Assembly: GCA_024349765.1 (NCBI GenBank)
Contig: AP026073.1
Location: 1,178,001 to 1,242,000 of the forward strand
DNA length: 64,000 nucleotides
Source: Streptomyces nigrescens
GTDB taxonomy: Bacteria > Actinomycetota > Actinomycetes > Streptomycetales > Streptomycetaceae
Direction of reading: 5' to 3'
Numbering within the stretch: position 1 is the stretch's first letter; each line of letters begins with the position of its first letter. A program made the translations under genes and the position numbers. Under the pieces are notes generated by a model. It saw only the letters and a list, made by a program, of their open reading frames with translations, searched no databases and was not told the DNA's origin. Positions 22,028 through 30,367 of the stretch are shown piece after piece.

Positions 22028-23766
22028 CGGGCACCGCCCTCGGCCGGGGGCACGGGGGGCGGCGAGACCGGTGGGGATGGGGCCGGCGGTCGCGCGGCGG
22101 GTGGCGGAGGTGGTGGTGGCGGGGTGGGTGGGCTTGGGGGAGGGGGAGGGGGCCCAGGGACCGCCGTGGCGCCCGGCCAGGCCGTCGCGGCGAGGGCGGT
22201 GCGGAAGAGGGTGGCGAGGCGGGCTCCGGCGGCGTCGTCGAGCAGGGCGTGGGACCAGCGGAGGGCGAGCTGGATGCGGCCGCCGACCGAGACGGTGGTG
22301 ACGGTGAGCCCGCGCGGCATCCGGGCCGGGGCGGAGAACCACACCGCGGTCGGCCGGCCGGCGGCGCCGAAGTCCAACGGGTAGGGAAGCCGCCCGATGT
22401 TGGAGAGCAGAGTGGTGGTGGTCCAGGGCGCGGCGGTGCGGCGCAGCGCACGGGTGACCGCGCCGCGGACGCCCACGGGCAGCACCGGTGCGGTCAGTAC
22501 GGTCCCGGCGAGGCCGAGCGGTGGGCCGGGCGGCGCCGCCTTGAGGGCGCGGGTGCATGCGGCCGTCCGTCGCAGCAGCCGGGCCACCGCCTCCGGGTCG
22601 GGTGATCCGGCGGTGAGCAGTGCCGCCTCCCGGCGTTCCGCGGGGCCGAAGCGGACCGGGACCAGCCGGGTGCCGTTGCCGATGGGCATCTCGGCGCCGC
22701 GCGGCCGGTCGTCCATGGGCATGGTGATGACGACGGGTGCCGGGCGGGCGCCGTGCAGCCGGTTCCAGCGCGCCACCATCAGGCAGGTGGCGACGAGGAG
22801 TTGGTCGTTGACGGTGTACGGCGCCCGGCCGCCGGTGCGTGGCGGACGGGCCGGTACCGGCAGCTCGGTCAGCAGCATGCCGTTGCCCTTGTCGGGACAG
22901 GAGCTCCTGTCGGGACCGGAGCTCCTGTCCGGACCGGAGCCCCTGTCGGGACCGGAGCCCCTGTTGCGACTGGAGCGCCTCTCCCCGCCGCTGCCCTGGT
23001 GATCGGCGGCCACACGGGCGGGCCGGGCGAAACGGGTTCCGGCGTCGCGCGTCCGGCCGCCGTCCTGCTCGCCCGCCGGGACCGTGCCCTGCTCGCCTGC
23101 CGGGCCACCGGCACCACCCGCACCCGCACCCGCACCTCCCTCTGCGCATGCGCCCGCACCTGCAGCCGCCGCACCCGCATAGAGCTCCGCGGTGGTGGCC
23201 AGTACGCGGAGGCAGGCCGGGCCGTCCAGGGCGGTGTGGTTGAGGGTGAGCAGCAGTACGGTGCCGCCGTCCGGCTCCGCGGGTCGGAGGATCTCCAGGC
23301 GTACGGGCGGTGAGCAGTCCAGGGGTGGGCAGTCGGTCAGGGCCCGTTCCCTCGCCCGTAGGAGGGCATCGGGAGCGGGCGGCGGGACGACCACCGGGTC
23401 CCGGTCGGGACCGGTGGTGAGGTGCCAGGCGTAGGAGCGGTGCCACCAGCGCGTCGGCGCCTGCCGCATCAGGATGCGCGGATGCCGGGTGAGCGCCTGG
23501 TGGAAGGCCGTGCGCAGCCGGGCGGCGTCCACCCGCCCGGGCAGATGCACCTCGATGTGCACGGTCTCCGGTTCGTCGTCCTCCAGGCAGTGCCGGGAGA
23601 TCTCGTCGACGGCGGGGAACGGCACCTGATGGAGGGTGGGTTGGCGGCCACCGGGGCCACCGGGAGCGTCGGGGCCACCGGGATCACCGGGGCCACCGGG
23701 CCCACCGGGCCCACCGGGACCCCCCTGCGGTGCCGGGGCCCCGGCCGTCGGATGCAGTGCGGTCAT
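22024..23766 (-). CDS. Condensation-fold acyltransferase with low-complexity insertions
   Basis: 580 aa. HTALDG (His177 to Gly182) is the HxxxDG catalytic motif of the NRPS condensation/PapA acyltransferase superfamily. A later PLDFGAAG corresponds to the DFG-like structural motif. It probably transfers an acyl group to a hydroxyl, for example to acylate a sugar or lipid. Three insertions break the family pattern: a collagen-like Gly-Gly-Pro N-terminus (residues 14-40), a Gly/Ala then Ser-Gly-Pro-Asp-Arg repeat linker (198-296) and a poly-proline C-terminus. No NRPS carrier domain. Four-base overlaps at both ends. Confidence 0.75.
   Translation of the reverse strand: MTALHPTAGAPAPQGGPGGPGGPGGPGDPGGPDAPGGPGGRQPTLHQVPFPAVDEISRHCLEDDEPETVHIEVHLPGRVDAARLRTAFHQALTRHPRILMRQAPTRWWHRSYAWHLTTGPDRDPVVVPPPAPDALLRARERALTDCPPLDCSPPVRLEILRPAEPDGGTVLLLTLNHTALDGPACLRVLATTAELYAGAAAAGAGACAEGGAGAGAGGAGGPAGEQGTVPAGEQDGGRTRDAGTRFARPARVAADHQGSGGERRSSRNRGSGPDRGSGPDRSSGPDRSSCPDKGNGMLLTELPVPARPPRTGGRAPYTVNDQLLVATCLMVARWNRLHGARPAPVVITMPMDDRPRGAEMPIGNGTRLVPVRFGPAERREAALLTAGSPDPEAVARLLRRTAACTRALKAAPPGPPLGLAGTVLTAPVLPVGVRGAVTRALRRTAAPWTTTTLLSNIGRLPYPLDFGAAGRPTAVWFSAPARMPRGLTVTTVSVGGRIQLALRWSHALLDDAAGARLATLFRTALAATAWPGATAVPGPPPPPPSPPTPPPPPPPPAARPPAPSPPVSPPPVPPAEGGAR
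22891..22980. repeat. Five 18-bp tandem repeats in the acyltransferase gene
   Basis: Five exact-length 18-bp units (consensus GTCGGGACCGGAGCTCCT on the + strand) encode a Ser-Gly-Pro-Asp-Arg-Ser repeat in the linker between the two halves of the acyltransferase. Units one to four are nearly identical; the fifth is diverged. Confidence 0.8.
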
Positions 23767-26700
23767 CGGGCGGAGCCCTCCCCCTCGTCGGATGCCCGGC
23801 CGGCAGGTGCCTGGCCGTCGGATGCCTGGCCGTCGGATGCCCGGCCGTCGGATGCCCGGCCGTACGTGCGGGCCGGTGCCGGCCGGGACGGCAACGACCG
23901 GGACGCCGCCGGCCGGGAGGGCGGCACCGTCACCACCGCCGCCGCCAGCGCCAGCAGCGCCAGCGCCTGGGCGGCGCCGCTGAACGCGCCCCGGCCGGCG
24001 GCGACCGGCTCGCCCGCGCCCAGCGCCGCGATGACCCCGGCGCCCGCCATCGCCGCCAGCGCGAGCGGCCCGAGCAGGGCGGGCCGGAAGCGGGCCGCCA
24101 GGGCGAGGAGCGGCACGATCACGGCGTACGGCCCGGCCGCCAGCGCCATCACCCCGGTCAGCGCCACGACCCCGAGCACCCACGACGGCGCGGCCGGAGC
24201 CAGTTCGGCAGGCTGCGCGGCCTGCGGCGTACCGCGGCGCACCAGCGCGCACACCGCCAGCAGCGCGACGGCCGCCGCGCCGCCGATCAGCCCCGCGTCG
24301 TAGAGGCCGGCGGGTGCGTAGGAGAGCTCGACCGTGCCGCCCGCGCCCGCCGGTACGAGGAAGCCCTGTTGCCAGCCGTCCACCCGTAGCGGGGTGAGCC
24401 GGTGGCCGTTGAGGGTGGCCTGCCAGCCGTCGTTGGCGTTCTCGTACATCTGCAGATAGACGGCCTGGCCGGGGCCGATGCGGACGGTGCGCCGGTCCCC
24501 CGACCAGTCCTGAGCGGTGGCCCTGCGGTCCCTTGCGCCCGCACGCGTACCGGCCGGCCCGCCCTTCCCCGACGTCACACTCGTGGTCCCCCTCTCCGAC
24601 GTCGCGCCCGTCGTCTCGCTCCCCGACGTCACACCCGTCGTCTCCCTCCCCGACGTCACACCCGTGGTCCCCCTCCCCGACGTCGCGCCCGTCGTCTCGC
24701 TCCCCGACGTCACGCCCGCCGTCCCCCTCCCCAACGTCACGTCCGTCAGCGCCAGCGGCCCCTGGTCGCCCGCCTCGACCCGGTGGCGGCCCGCCGCCAG
24801 TTCCAGGCGCCCGTCGCGCGCCTCGCCCGCGCACAACTGCACGGAGACGGGCCGCCGTTCGGTCAGATCGCGGACGTATCCCGAGGCCTTGGTCGCGTGC
24901 AGGACGCCGTCGACGGCGAGCATCGGGCCCTGGCCGCAGCCGAGCGTGAAGCGTGCGCCGGCCGGTGGCGGCGGGGTGCGGTACGCGTCCAGCGCCGGGA
25001 GGTAGACCTCGCTGAGGCCGACCGGGAGTTGTAGGGCCTGCCCGGCGACCGGGTTGTGGAGCGTCAGCTCCTTCACCTTGCTGATGGTGATGTCGAGGCG
25101 GTCGGTGGTGATCGGGTCGAAGCGGGCCTGGCCGTTCTCGTCGACGCCCGCGGTGGCCGCCCCGTCCGGGGAGTTGATCAGGATCTGTTCCGGCCGGGTG
25201 GAGATGCCGCCGGCCGCGGCCAGCACGATCCGGTCGATCTTCTTCCGCCCCGGCCAGCGCAGGTGCAGGGTCGGTTGGTCGCCGGCGATCCAGGCGGTGG
25301 TCAGGTCGCCGTCGACGAGGTTGCGGGGGCTGAGCGACCGGCCGAAGCCGAAGCTGGTGGAGTCGGCGGTGGCGGTGATCCGGTCCTTCTGCTCCGGTGC
25401 GATGCGGTCCAGCAGCCGGTCGAGTTCGGGGCCGGGCACGGGCAGCGCGGTGCCGGAGACCGCGTAGGGCGCGGGCGAGCCGGTGCGGAACTGGCGGTGC
25501 AGTCCCACCTCGGCGGAGACCGGCGACAGTCCGCCCGGGTCGCTGCCGCGGTGCAGCGAGATGGTCTCGGCGGGGGCGTCGGAATCCTGGGCGTCGGTGG
25601 GGAGTTGCAGCAGCCGGGTCACCTGGACGCCCGGCACGCCGATCTCGGCGAAACCGGCGCCGGAGAGCCCGGCGCGCGGTGTCTGTGCGCCGAGGACCGT
25701 CACCTTCAGCCACTTCGCCGGTCCCGCCGGGGCCTTGACCTGTTGTTTCGTCCCGTCGGGGCGGAGCGGGCCGACCGTGCTGCCGCGGTCGGTCGCGATC
25801 CGTACGGAGGTGGGGGCGGCGCGCAGTCCGTCCCCCCGGAGCGGGGTGAGGGACAGCGTGGCCGGAAGGGCGGTGGGCCGGGTGAAGGTGATCTTGATCC
25901 ATTGGCCGACCGGGTCGCCGGCGCTGCCCTCCGCCCAGGCGGTGTCGGGGTTGCCGTCGAAGGCGTTGACCGGGTCGTACTGCGGCAGGTGGAACAGCCA
26001 GTTGCCGCTGGTGGAGGCGGTGACCGAGGCGGCGCCGCGGAGCACGGCGGTGGTCTGGTGGCCGATGCCGGAGGTCGGCAGGATCTGCCGGGGCGGCCGG
26101 CCGGGGTCCTGCACGCTGTCGGGGTGGTTGGTCTCCGAGGCCGTGTACGTGTAGGAGGTGTTGCTGTTGACGAGCCCGAAGCGGGTGTCGGCGCGGCGCA
26201 GTCCGTCGGCGGTCAGCTGGAGCGGTGGGGTGCCGAGCCCGGGGTGGTGGTCGCCGGTCAGCACGGTGGGCCGGCGGCGCAGCGCGGGGGCGGCGGTCAG
26301 CTGGAGGAGGGCCTCCGGGCCGCCGCTGAGCTGGGCGGTGTCCGCGACGGCCCGGGCGGTGACCGGTCCGGGCGCGGGGGTGTCCGTCGGCCGGTAGATC
26401 TCGACGGCGCGTTGGCGCGGATAGAGGCCCTGGATCTGGAGCGGGGCCTCGGCGGGGATCCGGCCGCCGGTGGTGAGCGGGCCGAAGGCGGCCGCCTTGC
26501 GGTAGCCGGACGCCTCCAGGGTGCTTTTGATGGTCTGCGGCGGGACGTAGCCGATCTGGTCCGGGTCGAGGTCGTTGCGGACGACGACGTCGTACAGTCC
26601 GGCGCGGTGCAGGTAGTCGCGCAGGCCCGGGACCTCGGCGCCGGTCAGCAGGGCCTGTTCGACGGCGTCCAGGGCGCGCCGGGCGCCGGGGGTGCCGAAG

Positions 26701-28208
26701 GGCACGAAGTCCCGTTGCGTCCAGGGCGATCGGGCCAGGACGTCGAGGGGGTCGTCGATGGGGGAGCCCCAGGTGTAGATGCCGTGCGCGGTGGCGGGGA
26801 CCACCAGGGCGCGGCTCTGCGGGGAGTGCGCTTTCAGCCACTGGGCGGTCTGCGTCCAGTAGGCGGGCAACTGCTTGAAGGCGCCCGGCTGGAGGACGGT
26901 GCCGGTGAGGAACGGCAGGGCGAGCGCGGGCAGGATGAGGAGCGCGGTCAGCAGGGGCAGCCGGTGGCGGGCGGGGACCCGGCGGGTGGCGTGCCGTCCG
27001 CCGGCGGCCGCGAGCAGATGCGCCAGGCCCAGGGTGAGCGCGAGCGCCAGGCCGGGCGTGAACTTGTAGATGTTGCGGAACGGGCGCAGCCAGCCGTTCA
27101 GCCAGTCCTGCCACGGCCCGTGCAGCGGCCCGCCGAGTGCGCCGCCGTATCCGGCCAGCGTGATCAGCGCGACGGACAGCACGGTCAGCAGCAGCCAGCG
27201 CCGCTCGGGCAGCTCGCGGCGGGCCAGGCCGGCCAGGCCGAGGGCCGCGGCCAGCGCCGAGCCGAGCACCGCGTACGGTCGGGCGGTCAGCGTCCAGCCG
27301 GCGGGCAACCACGGTTCGCCGAAGTTCAGATAGCCGACCCAGTTGCCGGCGCCGCGCAGCAGTTCGGTGGCGGACATGGTGCCGGTGGTGGTGTCGGCCT
27401 GCTCGATGAACGGCATGAAGTTTTCGCCGTGCAGGCCCAGCAGGAGCAGCGGCACCACCCACCAGGCGGTGGCCAGCACGACCCCGGGCAGCCACCAGGC
27501 GAGCAGCCGGGTCCGGCGCGGCCCGGTGCGGGAGAGCAGGTACAGCCCGGCGGGCAGCAGGCAGGCCAGCGTCGAGGCCGCGTTGACACCGCCCATGAAC
27601 GGGATCAGCAGCGCCGAACGGGCGGCCGCGATCCGCGCGTTGACCTGCGTGTTCGTCAACGGCAGCAGCACCCACGGCAGCATCGCCCCGGGCAGCGCGG
27701 CGGCGGAGGTGGAGCCGATGACGAGGGTGAAGGTGGGCCACAGCGCGTAACAGGCGGCGGACAGCAGGCGGGAGGCCGGGGAGCCGCACCGCAGCCGTTC
27801 GGCCAGCCGGAGGGCGCCCCAGAACGCGGTCGTGACGATCAGGGACATCCACAGCCGCTCGGCCAGCCACACCGGTAGGTGGGCGAGGTGGGCCAGGCCG
27901 TAATACGGGAGGGCCGGGAAGGCGTAGCCGATGTACTGGTCGGCGAGGCCGCCGAGACCGGCCCGGTCGTGCCACAGCTGCCCGAGGTCACCGAGGAAGC
28001 GCCAGGGATCGGTGCTGACCCCCAGCTTCGTCTCGAACGTCATCCTGCCCGGCGCGGGCGCGAGGAAGCCGGCCAGGGTGAGCGCCCAGAAGGCGAGCAG
28101 CCAGCGCCGGGACCGCGGCCGCCCGGGCGAGGGGGCCGGGACGGGCGCGGTCCGGCCGCCGGCGTCGGGCGACCCCGGGGACGGGGAGGACCTGAGGGTC
28201 TGGGTCAT
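23763..28208 (-). CDS. AftD-like giant membrane glycosyltransferase (arabinofuranosyltransferase family)
   Basis: 1481 aa. The N-terminal half is a polytopic membrane region, about eleven or more helices, beginning RWLLAFWALTLAGFLAPAPG, as in GT-C enzymes with DUF3367 such as mycobacterial AftD. AftD adds arabinofuranose from decaprenyl-phosphate-arabinose to cell-envelope polysaccharide. The periplasmic part has two discoidin/F5-8C carbohydrate-binding-like modules, one with NAFDGNPDTAWAEG and one with NLVDGDLTTAWIAG, then a hydrophobic C-terminal region. Two minisatellites lie inside: a nine-residue repeat (residues ~1208-1270) and an Ala-Ser-Asp-Gly tail. The donor and acceptor here are unknown. 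Confidence 0.83.
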   Translation of the reverse strand: MTQTLRSSPSPGSPDAGGRTAPVPAPSPGRPRSRRWLLAFWALTLAGFLAPAPGRMTFETKLGVSTDPWRFLGDLGQLWHDRAGLGGLADQYIGYAFPALPYYGLAHLAHLPVWLAERLWMSLIVTTAFWGALRLAERLRCGSPASRLLSAACYALWPTFTLVIGSTSAAALPGAMLPWVLLPLTNTQVNARIAAARSALLIPFMGGVNAASTLACLLPAGLYLLSRTGPRRTRLLAWWLPGVVLATAWWVVPLLLLGLHGENFMPFIEQADTTTGTMSATELLRGAGNWVGYLNFGEPWLPAGWTLTARPYAVLGSALAAALGLAGLARRELPERRWLLLTVLSVALITLAGYGGALGGPLHGPWQDWLNGWLRPFRNIYKFTPGLALALTLGLAHLLAAAGGRHATRRVPARHRLPLLTALLILPALALPFLTGTVLQPGAFKQLPAYWTQTAQWLKAHSPQSRALVVPATAHGIYTWGSPIDDPLDVLARSPWTQRDFVPFGTPGARRALDAVEQALLTGAEVPGLRDYLHRAGLYDVVVRNDLDPDQIGYVPPQTIKSTLEASGYRKAAAFGPLTTGGRIPAEAPLQIQGLYPRQRAVEIYRPTDTPAPGPVTARAVADTAQLSGGPEALLQLTAAPALRRRPTVLTGDHHPGLGTPPLQLTADGLRRADTRFGLVNSNTSYTYTASETNHPDSVQDPGRPPRQILPTSGIGHQTTAVLRGAASVTASTSGNWLFHLPQYDPVNAFDGNPDTAWAEGSAGDPVGQWIKITFTRPTALPATLSLTPLRGDGLRAAPTSVRIATDRGSTVGPLRPDGTKQQVKAPAGPAKWLKVTVLGAQTPRAGLSGAGFAEIGVPGVQVTRLLQLPTDAQDSDAPAETISLHRGSDPGGLSPVSAEVGLHRQFRTGSPAPYAVSGTALPVPGPELDRLLDRIAPEQKDRITATADSTSFGFGRSLSPRNLVDGDLTTAWIAGDQPTLHLRWPGRKKIDRIVLAAAGGISTRPEQILINSPDGAATAGVDENGQARFDPITTDRLDITISKVKELTLHNPVAGQALQLPVGLSEVYLPALDAYRTPPPPAGARFTLGCGQGPMLAVDGVLHATKASGYVRDLTERRPVSVQLCAGEARDGRLELAAGRHRVEAGDQGPLALTDVTLGRGTAGVTSGSETTGATSGRGTTGVTSGRETTGVTSGSETTGATSERGTTSVTSGKGGPAGTRAGARDRRATAQDWSGDRRTVRIGPGQAVYLQMYENANDGWQATLNGHRLTPLRVDGWQQGFLVPAGAGGTVELSYAPAGLYDAGLIGGAAAVALLAVCALVRRGTPQAAQPAELAPAAPSWVLGVVALTGVMALAAGPYAVIVPLLALAARFRPALLGPLALAAMAGAGVIAALGAGEPVAAGRGAFSGAAQALALLALAAAVVTVPPSRPAASRSLPSRPAPARTYGRASDGRASDGQASDGQAPAGRASDEGEGSAR
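23811..23866. repeat. 15-bp tandem repeats at the 3' end of the AftD-like gene
   Basis: Four units of 15 bp (CTGGCCGTCGGATGC type) from 23811 encode Ala-Ser-Asp-Gly-(Arg/Gln) repeats at the C-terminal tail. The last unit is partial. Confidence 0.7.
24569..24757. repeat. Seven 27-bp tandem repeats in the AftD-like gene
   Basis: Units start exactly every 27 bp at 24569, 24596, 24623, 24650, 24677, 24704 and 24731, each opening with CCGACGTC (CCAACGTC in the last). They encode a nine-residue Gly/Thr/Ser-rich repeat of the TTGVTSG type in the periplasmic C-terminal region. Confidence 0.85.
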
Positions 28209-28942
28209 GGCAACCGCCGCAGGATGAGGAGGAGGTTCCAGGTGGCGACCTCCCGGATGCCCGGGAGGCGGGGGATGGCCTCGGCGAGGAACGGCGCGTA
28301 GCGGGAGCGTGCGGTGACGAGCGCGACGTCGTCCCGGGCCCGCACCTGGCGCAGGGTGCGGCCGACGTGCACCGCGAACAGGTTGACGCCCAGGGTGTGT
28401 TTGGCCGGTCCGCCGGTGCGCCGCCGGTAGCGGCTGCGGGCCCGCTCGGCGCCCAGGTAGTGCCAGGGCGCGGTCTCGTGGCCGCCCCAGGGGGAGAACC
28501 AGTTGGTGAAGGCGACGTAGACGAGCCCGCCGGGGCGGGTGACCCGGATCAGTTCGCTGAGGAAGGTCTGCGGGTCGGCGACGTGTTCCAGGACGTTGGA
28601 CGAGAAGCAGACGTCGGCGGCGCCGTCGGCGAGCGGCAGCAGATAGCCGTCGGCGATCACCGCGCCCTCGGGCCGCCGCCCGCGGGCGGTCAGTTCGGCG
28701 GGATCGGGCTCGAAGAGGTAGCCGTGGGCGCCGCGCCGCCGGAACTCCTCGGTGAAGTGGCCGCAGCCGCCGCCGACGTCGGCGACCACCGCGCCCTGCA
28801 GCGGCAGATGGCGTTCGACCTGGTCGGCGGCGTCGCGGGCGAGCAGCCGGTAGCAGTGCTCGGGATCGTCCTGCTCCCGCAGGAAGGCCCGGAACAGGGC
28901 CCAGGACCGGCGCAGTGAGGGGTCGCGCACTTCGGGCCTCAC
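28205..28942 (-). CDS. Class I SAM-dependent methyltransferase
   Basis: 245 aa. Motif I VVADVGGGCGHFTEEFRRRG, GYLFEPDPAEL, CFSSNVLEHVADPQTFLSEL and VTRPGGLVYVAF define a class I methyltransferase. The second half, with FSPWGGHETAPWHYLG, is typical of members acting on sugars or lipid intermediates. The GTG at 28942 overlaps the glycosyltransferase stop. The stop overlaps the AftD-like ATG, so translation is coupled on both sides. Confidence 0.82.
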   Translation of the reverse strand: MRPEVRDPSLRRSWALFRAFLREQDDPEHCYRLLARDAADQVERHLPLQGAVVADVGGGCGHFTEEFRRRGAHGYLFEPDPAELTARGRRPEGAVIADGYLLPLADGAADVCFSSNVLEHVADPQTFLSELIRVTRPGGLVYVAFTNWFSPWGGHETAPWHYLGAERARSRYRRRTGGPAKHTLGVNLFAVHVGRTLRQVRARDDVALVTARSRYAPFLAEAIPRLPGIREVATWNLLLILRRLP

Positions 28943-30147
28943 CGCCCGGGGGACGCGGTGCGGAACGCCTCCGCCGCGACCGCACGGAAGCTGCGGACGG
29001 TATGGCTCCACCGGAAGCGGGCGGCCCGCGCCTCCGCGGCGAGTCCCAGGGCGGTACGGCGCCGCGCGCTCAGCCCGAGGGCGCACCAGTGCGCGGCGAA
29101 GGTGCTCTCCCCGCGGGCGAGCAGACCGGTGACGCCGTCCTCGACGGAATCCCGCAGTCCGGGGATGTCGAAGCCGAGCGCGGGGGTGCGCCGGGCGGCC
29201 GCCTCCATGACCACCAGGCCCCACCCCTCGACCAGCGACGGGTGCAGCAACAGCCACGCGGAGCAGAGCAGTTCGTGTTTGCGCCGTTCGCAGATCCGGC
29301 CGGTGAAGGTGACGCCGGGGCCGGCCAGCGCGGTCAGCCGGGCGCGTTCCGGTCCGTCGCCGACGATCACCAATCGGCCGCCGGTCACCGGCCGGACCCG
29401 TTCCCACAGCCGCAGCAGCAGGTCGATCCGCTTGTACTCGACGAGCCGGCCCATGGCCAGGAACAGCGGTTCGGGCGCCTTCGGGACCAGCGGCCCCGGT
29501 TCCTCCACGCCGTTGTGCACCAGCCGGACGCGCTCGGGGGCCACGCCCAGCTCGTGCAGCGCGGCCGCGGTCGAACCGGAGACCGCGACCATCAGATTGC
29601 GGCGGTGCGCCCCGGCCAGCGCCCAGTGCTCCAGTTGGCGGCCCAGCCGGGCGGCCGGCCCCGGGTAGCGCAGCCGCCACAGGTCCGTGTGCACGTGGTT
29701 GACCAGGCACAGCGTCGGTCCGCGGTGCCACAGCGGGGCGAGGTACGGCATGCCGTTGCAGACCTCGACCAGCAGGTCGCAGCCGCCGACCCGGCGCTCC
29801 AGGTGGCGTGGTGCGCGCAGGAAGTGGCCGACGTCGCCGCCCGCGGACACCACCCGGTAGTCCGGGGCGGGGGTACCTCCCTGGCCGGGCGGAGCCGAGG
29901 CCTTGGGGGAGGCCGGCCCGCCGCACACCAGGGTGACCTGGTGACCGTGTGCGGTCAGGCCCTCGGCGATCCGGTCCACCAGCAGCTCGGAGCCGCCGGC
30001 GGCCGGGTTGCCCAGGTCACGCCGGGCGAGGAAGACGATCCGGCGGGGGAGCGGGGGCGGGCCGCCGGCGGGGGGACCGGCGGCCGCGGGCGGGGCGAGC
30101 GGCGGAGCGGGGCGGGTGTCGGGAGCGGGCCGTACGTGTGGGGGCAT
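28939..30147 (-). CDS. Family 4 glycosyltransferase
   Basis: 402 aa, GT-B fold. The N-terminal domain opens RRIVFLARRDLGNPAAGGSELLVDRI. The C-terminal domain has LFLAMGRLVEYKRIDLLLRLW, then HPSLVEGWGLVVMEAAARRTPAL with the E-x7-E donor-site motif. It transfers a sugar from a nucleotide donor and is probably the first glycosylation step of the operon. The ATG at 30147 is preferred; a TTG four codons upstream is less likely. The first gene of the run. Confidence 0.85.
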   Translation of the reverse strand: MPPHVRPAPDTRPAPPLAPPAAAGPPAGGPPPLPRRIVFLARRDLGNPAAGGSELLVDRIAEGLTAHGHQVTLVCGGPASPKASAPPGQGGTPAPDYRVVSAGGDVGHFLRAPRHLERRVGGCDLLVEVCNGMPYLAPLWHRGPTLCLVNHVHTDLWRLRYPGPAARLGRQLEHWALAGAHRRNLMVAVSGSTAAALHELGVAPERVRLVHNGVEEPGPLVPKAPEPLFLAMGRLVEYKRIDLLLRLWERVRPVTGGRLVIVGDGPERARLTALAGPGVTFTGRICERRKHELLCSAWLLLHPSLVEGWGLVVMEAAARRTPALGFDIPGLRDSVEDGVTGLLARGESTFAAHWCALGLSARRRTALGLAAEARAARFRWSHTVRSFRAVAAEAFRTASPGR

Positions 30148-30301
30148 GGGCGGATCCAACTCGTCTCAGGGTGCGGTACCGGTGGTGGGGGGACGTACTG
30201 CGTGCTGAGTCGTGCGGGTCGTGCTGCGCCATGGGGTGGACAGTTTTGGGCCGGGCCCCGGGGCGCGGCTACTCACCGGGGTGACAAAATCCGCGCGGTC
30301 T

Positions 30302-30316
30302 TGAACTGACGGTTCA
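30302..30316. promoter_or_regulatory. Inverted repeat upstream of the envelope operon
   Basis: TGAAC, a 5-bp centre and GTTCA (full TGAACTGACGGTTCA) lie ~155 bp before the first gene of the minus-strand operon. A plausible regulator site, unproven. Confidence 0.35.
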
Positions 30317-30367
30317 TCACTTCACGCAAGCCGTGGGGCGCCGCCGGCCGGCCGGCGGCGCGGGGCG

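Noticed and set aside
24569-24757. Possible CRISPR-like array (27-bp regular repeats)
   Set aside because: There are no unique spacers; units are head-to-tail and in frame, so this is a minisatellite.
25056-27878. 940-aa + strand open frame opposite the AftD-like gene
   Set aside because: It is antisense to a strongly supported membrane protein, is Gly/Arg-rich and shows no RBS or motif.
22024-27975. 1983-aa minus-strand open frame through the acyltransferase and AftD-like genes
   Set aside because: It is a shadow of high-G+C codons across two real genes in other frames; its middle has no domain match and it crosses real stop and start signals.
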